A stretch of 64,000 bases of DNA from Kappaphycus alvarezii. Taxonomy: Eukaryota > Rhodophyta > Florideophyceae > Gigartinales > Solieriaceae. Each line of letters starts with the position of its first letter. The stretch's first letter is position 1. The notes below the pieces were generated by a model, which searched no databases, was not told the DNA's origin, and saw nothing but the letters and a program-made list of their open reading frames with translations. This document shows, in pieces, positions 11,160 to 21,002 of the stretch. The stretch spans positions 558,001-622,000 of the forward strand of contig NADL03000026.1 of NCBI GenBank assembly GCA_002205965.3. The letters are read 5' to 3'. The translations under genes were made by a program, and so were the position numbers.

Positions 11160-11960
11160 CAGTGGGTGATTGGGAAAAATGTCTTGGACAAGGCCAACAT
11201 CATTCATATTGGCAGAAATGCCCAACAGTTTTGGTCTGATGGTGAATTTGACTACATCTCCATGGTCCACCATGACCGGCTGAGCCACATCCCGCTTTCT
11301 ACCATTTTGCAGCCCTTTTCGCTTAAGACTGTGCTCTCTGGATCGAACTGCAACATACTCGCAGATCGCCCCTGGAAAGATGTCAAAGCTATTGTTGATA
11401 AGGTCCACAAACATATTTGCGGACATGCAAATTTTACCGATATCCGTCTATTGCTGCAGCGCAATGATCTATGGAATGAGTGTGTTGAGGGCTACGTTTA
11501 AGTGCCTATGTCCAACTGTCCTGCGTGCCGCGCGGTTGTGCCCCCTCAGCCTAGTCGCAAGGTGTCAATTTTCATGCTGTCCAAGCAGCTAAATGATGTA
11601 CTTTGGGTCGATCACTTTTATCTAGACAATGTGAGGCCACTGCATTGCATGGATGCTGTCACCCGCTTCTCCGCTGCATACATTGTGCCCTCTGCTTCAA
11701 TGGAAGATGCCATTGTCGTGCTTGAGAGTTGCTAGATTTCTCAGTTTTTGCAGGCCTCTCAGGTGCAAGGAGATAAAGCGTTTTCTGTTCGCTGTTTTCG
11801 GAAATATCCAGACAGCCGTGAGATAAAGTTTCGCATTTTGCCGCCTCAGAGACACTGTAAGAACCCTCTGGAAGGTAAGCATAGTGTGATTAGGAGCGTG
11901 TTTTTAAAGCTCCAAGCGGCTTCTCCGGATGATCGGGATGAGGTTCTTGCGCTGCGTGCT
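11160..11960 (+). pseudogene. copia-1 integrase, partial
   Basis: The pre-integrase HHCC finger is visible as HKHICGHANF (11406-11440) and NCPAC (about 11516-11530), with a TAA between them. The catalytic core begins with VLWVDHFYLD and HCMDAVTRFSAAY (about 11599-11680), which supplies the first catalytic Asp. A later frame has GDKAFSVRCFRKY and ILPPQRHCKNPLEGKHSVIR, matching the region around the second Asp and the catalytic Glu, with frame changes between. Integrase inserts element cDNA and generates the 5-bp duplication seen at the ends. Several frameshifts and the missing C-terminus make it inactive. Confidence 0.7.
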
Positions 11961-11995
11961 ATAGTTATTTCAAACGATCTATATGGAACGATGTT

Positions 11996-12478
11996 ATGTC
12001 ATCAGTAAATGCAAACGCAAAATGGCAAGTTCAGTCGGATCTAGTTCTAACGCAGTGTCAACAAATTCCCCAACTATTCTACAAACATGAAAATGGGAAA
12101 TTAATTCTCATTGTGGCCACGGTTGAGGATGATATCAAAGCAGCTAGTGTTGCGGACAATGCTAAGAACTTCATTGAGGCGTTCAGTCAGAAATTCAAGC
12201 TTGGAACTATCTCCTCAGGTCCTGGTGCAATACGCTTCTTTAGCATCAACAAGTGTCAAGCCGACGACATGACGGTCAGAACCGACGCTGACGACAAGTT
12301 AAACTCCCTGACTGAGTACATCCTCTTGTGTGGTCATTGTAAACAGTTCTCTCAATCTGTGAATGATATTGAGAAGTCGTACTTTGCGTCGACAAACTCG
12401 TCCCTCGGCTGGACCGTACCAGCTGCCTCCCCGTTCTGTTATTTTTTATGCATCTCATTTACAACAAAAGGCCCCTAG
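11996..12478 (+). pseudogene. copia-1 reverse transcriptase, C-terminal half
   Basis: The open frame includes LFYKHENGKLILIVATVEDD (about 12080-12140), where copia elements have YVDD. Here the catalytic triplet reads VED, then D. Downstream are FSQKFKLGT, GAIRFFSINKCQADDMT and SSLGWTVPAASPFCY, all standard landmarks of copia reverse transcriptase and its connection domain. The fingers and palm upstream of the catalytic box are absent, consistent with an internal deletion. The frame ends at 12478 and the following domain is in another frame. Confidence 0.72.
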
Positions 12479-12489
12479 CACGTGTGTCC

Positions 12490-13352
12490 CTCATATGGTT
12501 GATCAAGTCAATGAGCTAAGAAAGCTGAAGAGGCTAGGAACTGCTATATGCTACCATCGCCCTACTGACACTGCTGAGCACAAGGTTTCTGTTCTCGTAT
12601 TTACCAATGACTCTAAGCCTGGTATTCATGGTCAGATCGGTGTGTTATCTGGGCTTTTGAGTTGTGAACTTGCCAAGGTATCTATCTTTCATGTGATATC
12701 CTGGATCTCACATAAATCAAAGCACCCAGTAAACAGTATACCTGCTGCAGAAATTTTCAAATCTGCTGAAGCAATTGATGAGGCTAAAATGATTGCTCAC
12801 ACATATAAGGGACTCGAAAGAAACAGAACCGTAGTGATTTCTTGTAATGAATTCCAACAACAAAGCAGACAAAAGGGTCGATTGTCTTCGTGCCTCCCAC
12901 TTAGGCGTCAGTAAGAACTAAGTACTAGTGTAGACCACAATTACAAAAACAATAAATGGTCTTAAATATAAAAGTGACCGCTGCACATCACCGATGATGA
13001 AGTGTGATGCATTGACTCAAGTGGATGACAATAACTCTGTTACAGAACTGCTTCTAATTGATTTCGATATTCAGCTCTTCCTAGATTCAAAATTCTATTT
13101 CTTCACTCTCTAATCAAAGTAATTCCATCGATAGATCGATTAGAGGAGACATGGCATGCATTCGCGTTGAGTTCCAGATTGGAAATGTGAGTAAGATAAC
13201 CCGGGTACCTGGTAGTGTGAATCTTTCTGATCCACTTACTAAACCGAATAGTGCGATTACAAAAGCACTTTAGCTTACAATCTTCAGTGGACAACTCAAT
13301 ATCAACTTTGAGAATCTGGTCGAGTCCGAGGCCTGCGTAAAGAATTATGGCT
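12490..13352 (+). pseudogene. copia-1 RNase H
   Basis: The frame reads VSVLVFTNDSKPGIHGQIG (first catalytic Asp usually in F-S/T-D-A/S), VISWISHKSKHPVNSIPAAE (with the catalytic Glu) and EAIDEAKM. Near the end, after frame changes, come VEFQIGNVSKITRVPGSVN, LSDPLTKPNSAI and a final segment up to a TAA at about 13348-13350, matching the copia C-terminus (R-x-PG-xN-x-ADPLTK). One TAG interrupts that tail. The coding sequence ends only about 30 bases before the 3' LTR, so nothing is encoded between RNase H and LTR here, in contrast to copia-3. Confidence 0.72.
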
Positions 13353-13361
13353 AAAAGGGGA
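13350..13361 (+). promoter_or_regulatory. copia-1 polypurine tract
   Basis: A purine run, AAAAGGGGAGAAA, lies between the end of RNase H and the 3' LTR, where plus-strand DNA synthesis is primed. It sits about 20 bases from the visible LTR start, so the true LTR may begin slightly earlier than the alignable part. Confidence 0.6.
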
Positions 13362-13379
13362 GAAATATCAATGCCGGTC

Positions 13380-13713
13380 ATTTCAATATTGCTTCATCAT
13401 TCAAGAATGTCCGCTTGCTGCTTGCCCATATAATTGTGAATTGTATATTTGAATCTCTATGGCGCCCGATTGCTGTTGCCTGTCTTAACATGATGCCATG
13501 CAATTCCATTTTGCATGCTCGAGGTGATAGGCCCGAATCTCTACGTTCCTTACGTTCCTACAAATAGTGATGTTTTTTGTGTAAAGACTGAGAACGAATG
13601 AGGCGGACGAACTACAGTCTGGTGGGTTCCCGTGTATTTGCAGCAAGACTGTACTGCCTCGTTATCTACTGTTTGCTGTTTCCGTTGCAGTGAGGCCTGT
13701 CCGTCTCCACTAC
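13380..13713 (+). repeat. copia-1 3' LTR
   Basis: It aligns with the 5' LTR at 9508-9864 with roughly 25 substitutions, mostly transitions. Five of the differences I could read are CG versus TG or CA. It is followed directly by GTTCT, the target duplication. Confidence 0.85.
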
Positions 13714-13718
13714 GTTCT
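13714..13718. repeat. Right target-site duplication of copia-1 (GTTCT)
   Basis: Exact copy of 9503-9507. On the other side of it the copia-2 integrase continues on -. Confidence 0.7.
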
Positions 13719-14400
13719 CCATAAATTTAACATACTTGTTTTTTGCACACCGCTCTTTGTCAAAATGTCATAAAGTCCTTCTTTGTCATCCTAAGTTAAT
13801 TCCAGTACCAAGCAAGTACTTAAACTTTTCAGACTTATTCTTCTTACCTGGGTCTCAGAGATACAGGGCTTTGCATCCAAAAACACGCATGTGCTTTGCG
13901 GAACGTGAAGCTGTGCCAAATAAAGCCTGATAAGGTGATACTCCTGTTGCACTTTGTGGAATAAAGTTCTTACACATCACGATGTGTTGTACTGCATATG
14001 GGCAATACTCGGGGGAGTCCACATTCAGAGAGAGATGTCGGGGCGGCATTCATGATTACACCTTGCGTTCTTTCGACGGGACCGTTAGACCCTGTGTGTA
14101 TATGATGAGCTGAGGTCAATTTCGACCCCTGCTTTCCTCAATTCATTTTGACCATCAATAAACTCCTTACCACCATCCGAATGAATGGTTTTAATCTTAC
14201 ATTTAGCTTGACGCTAAAACCATCTTGTTTCTGGCCTACACACGACATCAAATCTAAGGTTGGAGAATGTTGTGGCACCAAGGTTTCTTCAGAAAGACCC
14301 CGAAAATTAAACCCTATTGGTACTCGTCCCATAATCAAGAAAGCTAAGGCTAATGCAAATAGATCTTCATTGATCAAGAAGACATTGGGTTTGGGACGTA
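13719..14400 (-). pseudogene. copia-2 integrase core and C-terminus
   Basis: Read on -, TIHSDGGKEFIDGQ near 14140-14190 holds the second catalytic Asp. It is followed after a frame change by ERTQG-like and NAARTSLSECG segments, then YCPYAVQHIVMC, GVSPYQALFG and HMRVFGCKALY (13855-14049), and finally KYVKFMEN at the junction with copia-1. This is the standard copia order: D-x-G-x-EF, the E of NG-x-x-ER, N-R-P, P-x-E-x-x-x-G, and RVFGC. The first catalytic Asp region above 14200 is unclear. Several shifts make it a relic. Confidence 0.68.
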
Positions 14401-14560
14401 GCTCTCATACAATTCGTAGATGTTTGGCTGGCGCACCTTTCAGGTCTCTTAAAAAGTTACAACTGCACCCGCAAAGAAGCGAAATCGTAAGAAAACAGTA
14501 TCACGTGAACATCCAACAGAGAAATTGGACTGTCCAGATGTGGTCTTCTATTGTGTAGTC

Positions 14561-15679
14561 GCAGGGGAGCACACGGGAAATCTTAAGCCCGAAGTCCGAG
14601 ATTTCATGCTGTGGGCCGCGTCCGCGGTACCGCCGGATGCATGGGCGGCTTTGATGAGGACAGGGGGCTTGAAGGGACGAAATAGTGGTTAAGTCCCATG
14701 CAGCACGACGATCTAGCGGACCGACCCGCGGAGCAGGGGGTTAGACGAGAAGCTCTGCGGGCTGGAGTTAGTCCCGGGGACGAGGAGCGGGATCTCGAAC
14801 CGGCAGTTGAGCCCAGCGGCGCGCATAAGTTGGGAGGCGATGGCGTTGCGGAGGTGGTGGTGCCTGTAGAGGCAACCGAACCCTTGCGGGCAGTGGTCGG
14901 CTGTATGGTCTCCCCAGGTATGCTGAGGCTGATGGTAATGTTGGCAGCGGAGTGGGAAGGAGTCGAAATAAACGGGCAGGTCGAGATGGCGTTGTCGCAT
15001 GGCGGGCTAGTGCGCCATAGGTACCGACGCGGTGGCATCGTGGGCGGTGAGGAAGGCGGTGCCGGGCTACGGCGAAAGGACTGACCACGGATGCGTAGAC
15101 GGGCGCCCTGGTGGAGTAGTGGAGGGGAGGTTTGACAGTCCAACGCTTACCTTGCCAAGGGGTTTCGGCCAGTCTTAGGTTAATTTGCGCACAGGGTTGG
15201 CTGCAAGGACGAGGGATTCGAAGGATCCAAGGTCATGAGAGACGGAGTATGGGTGGCCGAGGACGCGGAGGAGGAACTCACGAAGATGCGAACGTGCCTA
15301 GCCGAAGAGAAAGTCGCAGTCCCCTCGGAAACGGAAGCCCAGGAGAGCTGAGGAGCGCGTGGTAGTGAAAAAAGCAATCCCGGTGCAGGGGAAGGCTGCA
15401 TTAAGGTTGCTAGCGGCTGCAGCTCCGTAGAGTAAGGGAGAGAGCAGGGTAAAGCCTTGTCCACCTTGGAGAAAGGGAGGGAAACCTAGGACCACGCCGT
15501 GTCGGAGAGGGGCTAACCGTGCAGCGCATCGCTCGAGTAGCGCTGAAGGGCGTTGAATTCTTCGGTAGCTGGAGTGGCGTGGGAGGGATCCGAGAGATTG
15601 AATGCGTGGGCGAGGAGACAGCTTCCAGTTTGTTCAATAAGCCTCTTTGTTCAAGGTGAAGAAGAGGCGCAGTGGTCAC
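14561..15679. other. GC-rich stretch without recognised gene
   Basis: This is markedly GC-richer than its neighbours. Long frames exist on both strands (for example 14698-15084 + and 14604-15143 -), but their low-complexity Arg/Gly/Ala or Ser/Pro content is what GC-rich sequence gives by chance. It could be the 5' part of the LINE at 16.3-18.5 kb. I see no motif that shows this. Confidence 0.4.
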
Positions 15680-15760
15680 AATCACATTGGCTCAGTCGCA
15701 GATGTGGTCTCATAATGATCCTGGCAACAAGCCAAGGGTCACGAGTTCAAGCAATTGATC
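15680..15760 (+). other. tRNA-Met(CAU)-like sequence, probably a pseudogene or SINE head
   Basis: TTGGCTCAGTCGCAGA matches the D-arm/A-box consensus. GGTCTCATAATG matches a tRNA-Met anticodon loop with CAT, and GGGTCACGAGTTCAAGC resembles the variable loop and T-arm/B-box. About 14-16 extra bases follow the anticodon, where a tRNA intron would sit. The T-stem does not pair and no acceptor stem was found, so a working tRNA is unlikely. Confidence 0.3.
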
Positions 15761-15800
15761 TCCTCGCATGGATCCCCTCGCATGGATCCCCTCGCACTTG
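15760..15800. repeat. Short tandem repeat, unit about 14 bp
   Basis: The unit CCTCGCATGGATCC is repeated about two and a half times just after the tRNA-like sequence. This is a typical simple-repeat tail position for a tRNA-derived SINE, though the rest of a SINE is not seen. Confidence 0.55.
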
Positions 15801-16329
15801 GCTTCCTCCGAATTCTCGGTGCGTAGGTCCTTCACAGCTCCGCTAAGGTGCGACCCGCCTAGCGCCAGATCCCGGATGCTCCCTTTAGGGATACAAACGA
15901 TATCGCTCGACTCAAAACCCTCCGCCCCCTCTCCGCCCTATCTTCGACCGCTACCGCCTCCCTATTCCAATCTCGTGATGGAGCAAAAGGCGCGCATGCC
16001 TCCATCGATAACCAATCCGCAATAGTGAACGTCCAAATCTCCCAACACACTCCCCCACCTCTGCGGGAGTCGGCCGCGCTCCTTCCACTTAAGGGCCCGC
16101 TTCATCTAACATGTCTATCCTCGAAACCACGACCATTCCCCGCCAACTGCGCCCTTCCTATCAGTCCATGATACACTACACAGCCCGTTGAGACCCTCAG
16201 ACATCTTCGACCGTATTCCCGAGAATTTCATTCACAGGCTCACCATCTCGCTCAGAATCTACCTTCTTCGCACTGCTGTTCTTGCGACTCCTACTGCGTG
16301 GGAAATCTGAATGGCACCCTCAGACAAGG

Positions 16330-18500
16330 TCGGATATATCTTCCAAGGGTAAAACACCAAACGTTCCCCCCTCAGACAAGGCAAAGCCAAGGACTACGTG
16401 AGCGCATCCGCCGCGCCACTGTAGGCGAATGAGGCACCCTATGGACAGAATCTACTCTAGCACACCAGGCCAGAGCAGAGCGAGTTGTCCGGCTTTGCAG
16501 CTGACCGGCCCTTGGAGTCACACCAAGTTTCGTGGAGCAGCCCACCTTACTACAGATGTGCAATGATGGGCGCAATGCGCACCCCACAACAGTCACGCAC
16601 TGCAGACGTGCGCAGACGTGCGTCACCCGCAAGTTGTTAAAAGCCTGCGAAAAGTGCACCCACCACCGAAGTCTCTAGTGACAGCGATGGAAGCGAAAAC
16701 CTGCCCCTCTCGCTTAACATTTCTGGGGAAACCGTTAACGGGCCGCCCTGTGCCTGAACCCAAACTCCTGGCCCCGATAGAATATCCCAGCAGCTTCCGC
16801 ACCTGCTGACCAACACAAGGGTGCGCCTTGAGGCTGGGGTGACGGAGATTTCATTGCTTGCGGCTGTTGTGACGAGATTAGCCCATGGGAACCTCCCAGG
16901 TAAGGCATTCCCTCTTCTCCCCTGCGACGTTGCTGCCCATCCAACCTCGGTCAAAAAAGATCTGCCCCATTGGAGTAGGGAGTCACAAAGTTGCCCCTAT
17001 CTCAGGCATTGGAAGACACGAATGAAGATCTTGCCCCGCTGCAGATTGCCAAAGGAGTGCGCTGCGGACCTGATTCCATTGTGCGCGAAGTCCGGAGACG
17101 GTCGACACCGAAGGCAAAGAGGACAACGCACTCGTCTCAGTGGACGTGCAAAACGCTTTCAACCGCTTCTCAAGGCTAAGAATGATTCACCTGCTGCCGA
17201 CCAAAGTTCGGTCGTGACATAGCTTTCTGAACATGGTGTACGCTCGTCAAATGCCGTTGCTAATCCTACCTGCGGCATCTACAAAGACATCCCCAGCCGG
17301 AAGAGGCAACACACGGATTCAGCAACCAGTTTGACCTTTTTGCTTGAAATACATCCCCTGGCGGGGGAAATTGCCGTGAAGAAACAAGCTCATTTACACA
17401 GATGGTTTGCGACAACTGCACCCTCATATGCACAAACGCTGAGCTCGACAAGACAGTCGGGATCCTTTGCTGTAAAGGACCCCATCACGGCTTGTGACTT
17501 GACCGGCGAAAACGCGCCTGTTCTGGCCTTGTCACCCTATCACTCAGACAACGCTACTATTGCACCGCTTCCCAAGAGAACTCCGGCGAAGGCATTGACC
17601 TCTTCGGTGCCCAACTGGTTCGCCTCTATTCAAAGCAACTTTTTCAATGAGAAAATTGCGTTGGAAAAAAACGTCGTTTGCTAATGGGCGAGATTGCAAA
17701 CGCCCGTATCCAGTTCCACCTTAATCGGATGTGTGCCTCGGCATGCAAGCTACATCATGTGATGAGGCTAACACCGGCGAGCGCGACAAGCGTCATTGCA
17801 ATGAGATTTAACCAAGAACAGATGGAATACTACTCACGGTCAAACAACGTGCCGATGATAAACGCAGTCCGCCGGCAAGTGACTTTTTAGCTGCGCCACA
17901 GCGGCACGGACGTGGCGACGCTGAATTTAGCGTCGTATGCGGCCAGCATCATTTACTCTAAACAGGTGACATGCCCCAAACCCTGGAGTAGTCGGGCACC
18001 GTGCACAACGTTGTGCGGACCCCGACAGCCGCCTCCTCGAGTTTGCCCGACGACTCCACGCAAGCTTTTCCGACGGACATGGTGTTCTTCCCGAAGTACC
18101 GACAGCGGCAAGCCTTGCTACCAAGCCCGATAATACAGACGACAGTATGTATCGAGACTGGTGCGAGTCGGCAGCAAAACTCCTCTGGAAAGAAGACGAC
18201 TGGGCGCGGTTCCAAGCCCCGCGTTTCGTTCGAATGCTGATATTCTGCAAAGGATTTGCCATCAAGCAAACTTTGAGACGCCTGAAGCAGCCCTCCTCAC
18301 CGCACATCTGTCTGCGTTCAGCCAAACACATGATACGATGTGGAGACGGGATACGTCGCCAGTTGGGAATTTGCGTGTTTGACGACAATGCGCCAGTGTA
18401 GTGCGCGAATATTCTCAGACTAAAAGCGCGGCTTGCTGACATCCTAGTGCACCTGAGTTCTGACGGCACCAACAGCTCGCTTCCTCTCCCTGTGGCATAC
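16330..18500 (+). pseudogene. LINE-type (non-LTR) reverse transcriptase, decayed
   Basis: Read on + with several frame changes. Upstream helices include VVRLCS and LGVTPSFVEQPTLLQM (about 16470-16560). TPGPDRISQQLPHLL (about 16765-16805) matches the S-x-PGPDG start of the fingers. LLAAVVTRLAHGNLPGKAF follows, then IAKGVRCGPDSIVREVRR (near 17045), ALVSVDVQNAFNRFSRLRM (about 17130-17190, the first catalytic Asp) and a decayed GTQQGDPLG-like segment. After the palm, EGIDLFGAQLVRLYSKQLF and ARIQFHLNRMCASACKLHH (17600-17760) match the thumb and following region of LINE enzymes that use G-x-Q-GDPLG. The second catalytic box (Y-x-DD) is not intact. No endonuclease or poly-A tail was recognised. Confidence 0.6.
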
Positions 18501-21002
18501 GACGTCACAATAACATCGTGATTCTCCAGGAGAGCTTTATGTCCATACCCCTTAATGACGAAATATGGTGTGGCAATATCGCCCTTTCTGAAAGTAGTTG
18601 ATGGTCGTTCTCAGGTCGGGATAAAAGCCACATCGGCTCGAAACGTTTCCGGATGGATTTCTTGGACCACAGGACATGAATCAGATTACCGGGTTCCCGT
18701 CGCAGCATTAAAGAGCCTGTCCAGAATGACGGATAGACCAAAAGTAGTGAAGAGATTCAGAAGCGCATCACAATAGCTTCATAATGGGGCGTGTTGCAAA
18801 TTACAGGCTGTGGCGGTTCTCGCTGTGTGAGCATGAGCATATCAGTAATTTACCGGGTAGATTGAGATTCCAGACTGTTGGCAATTGCCAGAAAATTCGG
18901 GCATGCAGGGAGTTTGTGGTAAATTGCTCGGGATTGCTGGAAGGAAGAGGCCTGAGCAGCACCTTGGTAAAGTACGGAGGGGTGAGGGCGGGAGAACCTT
19001 CGAGCTTGGGGACGAGGAGGAAATGGGGAACAATTTGGAGTCCCTGGTGGCAGAAGTGTGCTCACTAGACCAGCGGCACTTTTCTAATATTCTAAAGTTC
19101 GAGGTAGTAGAAAAGTGCGGCGGATCTAGTAGGCATACTTATGGGCTATTGACTGCTTTAATGGTAATCATTGGAACGAGGTTTAGTACCTTTATTTGAA
19201 CATAAGGTGCGGCTTCGGATAACACGCACATGATGCGGGATTGCTATGCAGATGGCAGCGCACATATGATAATGGAGTAGTACTATCTGCCACCCATTTT
19301 TGATTCGGTTGGTTAGATGCACACCCAGGATGCTGCAACAACTCGATACGTTCCGGTAAATGGCTTGATGTTGTTCTTTTTGAACGAGTTTCATGGTGAA
19401 TTATGGGTGGACATGCGTTCAAAGGGAGTCCTTAATGGCGGGCGAGTGAGTTGGCGACTGCAACAGAATAGAGTGAGAGAAGAAGCAGAAGGATCTGAAC
19501 TGTGAAGATGGAGAACTTGAAAGATGCGAAAAGGCGGGAGGGAATCATTTGGATGGAGGGGGAATTTCCACGGGATTGGGACAAGGGAGAAGGCGATGTG
19601 ACTGCAACACAAGTGATATTAGTTGGCCGATGTGATGCTTCGACGGCGTGAAAAAGTACTAACAGTGTGTGTCGAGCTGAAGGTTAGCATGGATCACTTG
19701 AGTTCAACTGCACGTCCATCGGCACGAGGTTAGTTTGTTTTCAAACGCACCGATACTTTGCGAGAGGGGACGAAAAAGGTAAGGGGCTTGCAAATGAAGT
19801 TTGACAGCAGACCCGTTGCAAGACACAGGAGGTGTTCGGGAAGTTCAGAGAGGATGTGAACGGGCTGGGGCTGGAGAAGATTGTACAGAGCGGGGGGTGG
19901 CCCTGCAGCGCAACTGCACTGGGAAGGGAGCGGAAGGAATGGGAGACGGAGGGTAAAGAGACGCACAGACATCGCGGCGGCAGACTCTAGGATTCTCTGG
20001 GAAGTCGTGAGCGAGGCGGGCAAGACGGCTTTAAAGCGAAAGCTTCGCCTGAAGTAGATGCATTGAATGGATCTGATGCGAGTGATCAGATTTAGGGGTT
20101 ACATTACGTGATGACCTTGTCTCTTGCCTTTGTCTACTCTGGCCCATTTGATCATGTGAAACGAAATTCACGCTACCTAGTTTGCCAACATAAGCTGTGC
20201 CTGCCTACCAATAATTTACCCTCTGCTCCAGTACGTTTACCGCCGTTCGATCAAACTGCTTTTTCCGCATACCATCACTTTGTGCACTGTTCAAAACAAT
20301 GCATCTACCCGTACAAGGTCCTCAGTTCGCAGTAACAGCGCTCGGTAAAGTTCCAAGCGCTGAGGGTAGATTTTCCACAAGCAATTGGGATGAATCTGGA
20401 TTGAAGAGCCCTTTACTCGCTACCCTGGCGTTTTCCTCGTTGATCATCTGGAAGCTCAACGTGGACGCTTTTGAAATGGCGCTGAGGAATTTGAGATAAC
20501 TCAGACGGCTCTCGGCACGATTCTCGCACGGAGACGACATGTTTCGATAGTCGATGCGCAGATGCTCAACCTCGGCACACAAAGACAAAACCGGTTGGAC
20601 GAGATGTCACAGTGCGAAATTCTGTAGGTGGTAGATGCTGATGGTGAACGAATCGAGTCGAGACCTTGCGTATTCATCTGCGACTTTTTCCATTAATCGG
20701 TACCGTACTGTACCGTACTGTACTGTACAGTGCTCAAGTACGGTACTGCATTGCAAGAATCTTCGCCAATCGCTGAGCTGCAACAGTAGAGGGCCCCAGC
20801 AATACGACTCGGCCGATAACCACCAGCGTAAGCTTACTTCCGACGCTACGACCATCTCCGTCTCTTTCGGTCTGAAACCAGCAAATGACATTCCCCTCTC
20901 TCAACGCACCAACCGCCACCATCGTCCCAAGCTCATCAGTATGCGAATCAAACGCCAAACCATCCAAATCTTCCCCCAAACACCCCAGACCCTGCGCCTC
21001 TC
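18501..21002. other. Intergenic, no gene recognised
   Basis: Open frames such as 18555-18776 (+) and 20322-20588 (-) have no recognisable domain. The stretch includes the TACCGTACTG microsatellite at 20701-20730. The last 130 bases, before the ornithine decarboxylase relic, are pyrimidine-rich and could contain its promoter. Confidence 0.45.
20701..20730. repeat. TACCGTACTG/TACTGTACAG microsatellite
   Basis: Three consecutive 10-bp units of TACYGTACWG type. Related TAC(A/T/C)GTA words occur many times elsewhere in the window. Confidence 0.8.

Larger units (their letters stand above)
9508..13713 (+). mobile_element. Ty1/copia retrotransposon copia-1, internally deleted
   Basis: Two direct LTRs (about 355 and 333 bp) enclose gag, protease, integrase, reverse transcriptase and RNase H in the copia order on +. 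The internal part is about 3.5 kb, shorter than the usual 4-5 kb. Integrase sequence jumps almost directly to late reverse transcriptase near 11.96-12.0 kb, so the integrase C-terminus and reverse transcriptase N-terminus appear to be deleted. A purine run stands just before the right LTR. The flanks carry the duplication GTTCT. LTR divergence of several percent and many frame breaks indicate an old, inactive copy. Confidence 0.85.
9195..14560 (-). mobile_element. Ty1/copia element copia-2, decayed and interrupted by copia-1
   Basis: The - strand carries integrase sequence at 13719-14400 and a Ser/Asp-rich linker at about 9326-9502, the kind of spacer found between integrase and reverse transcriptase in copia polyproteins. 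The two parts are separated by copia-1 (9508-13713), which is in the opposite orientation and flanked by the 5-bp duplication GTTCT. Removing copia-1 and one GTTCT brings KFMEN and STTELTDGYAS into the same frame, with a single TAA between them. Reverse transcriptase, gag and LTRs were not recovered, so the outer limits are uncertain. Confidence 0.6.

Noticed and set aside
14148-14558. 136-codon + strand frame
   Set aside because: Antisense to the copia-2 integrase relic; no family match.
14604-15143. 179-codon - strand frame, Ser/Pro/Arg-rich
   Set aside because: Low-complexity composition in GC-rich DNA with equally long frames on the other strand; no motif.
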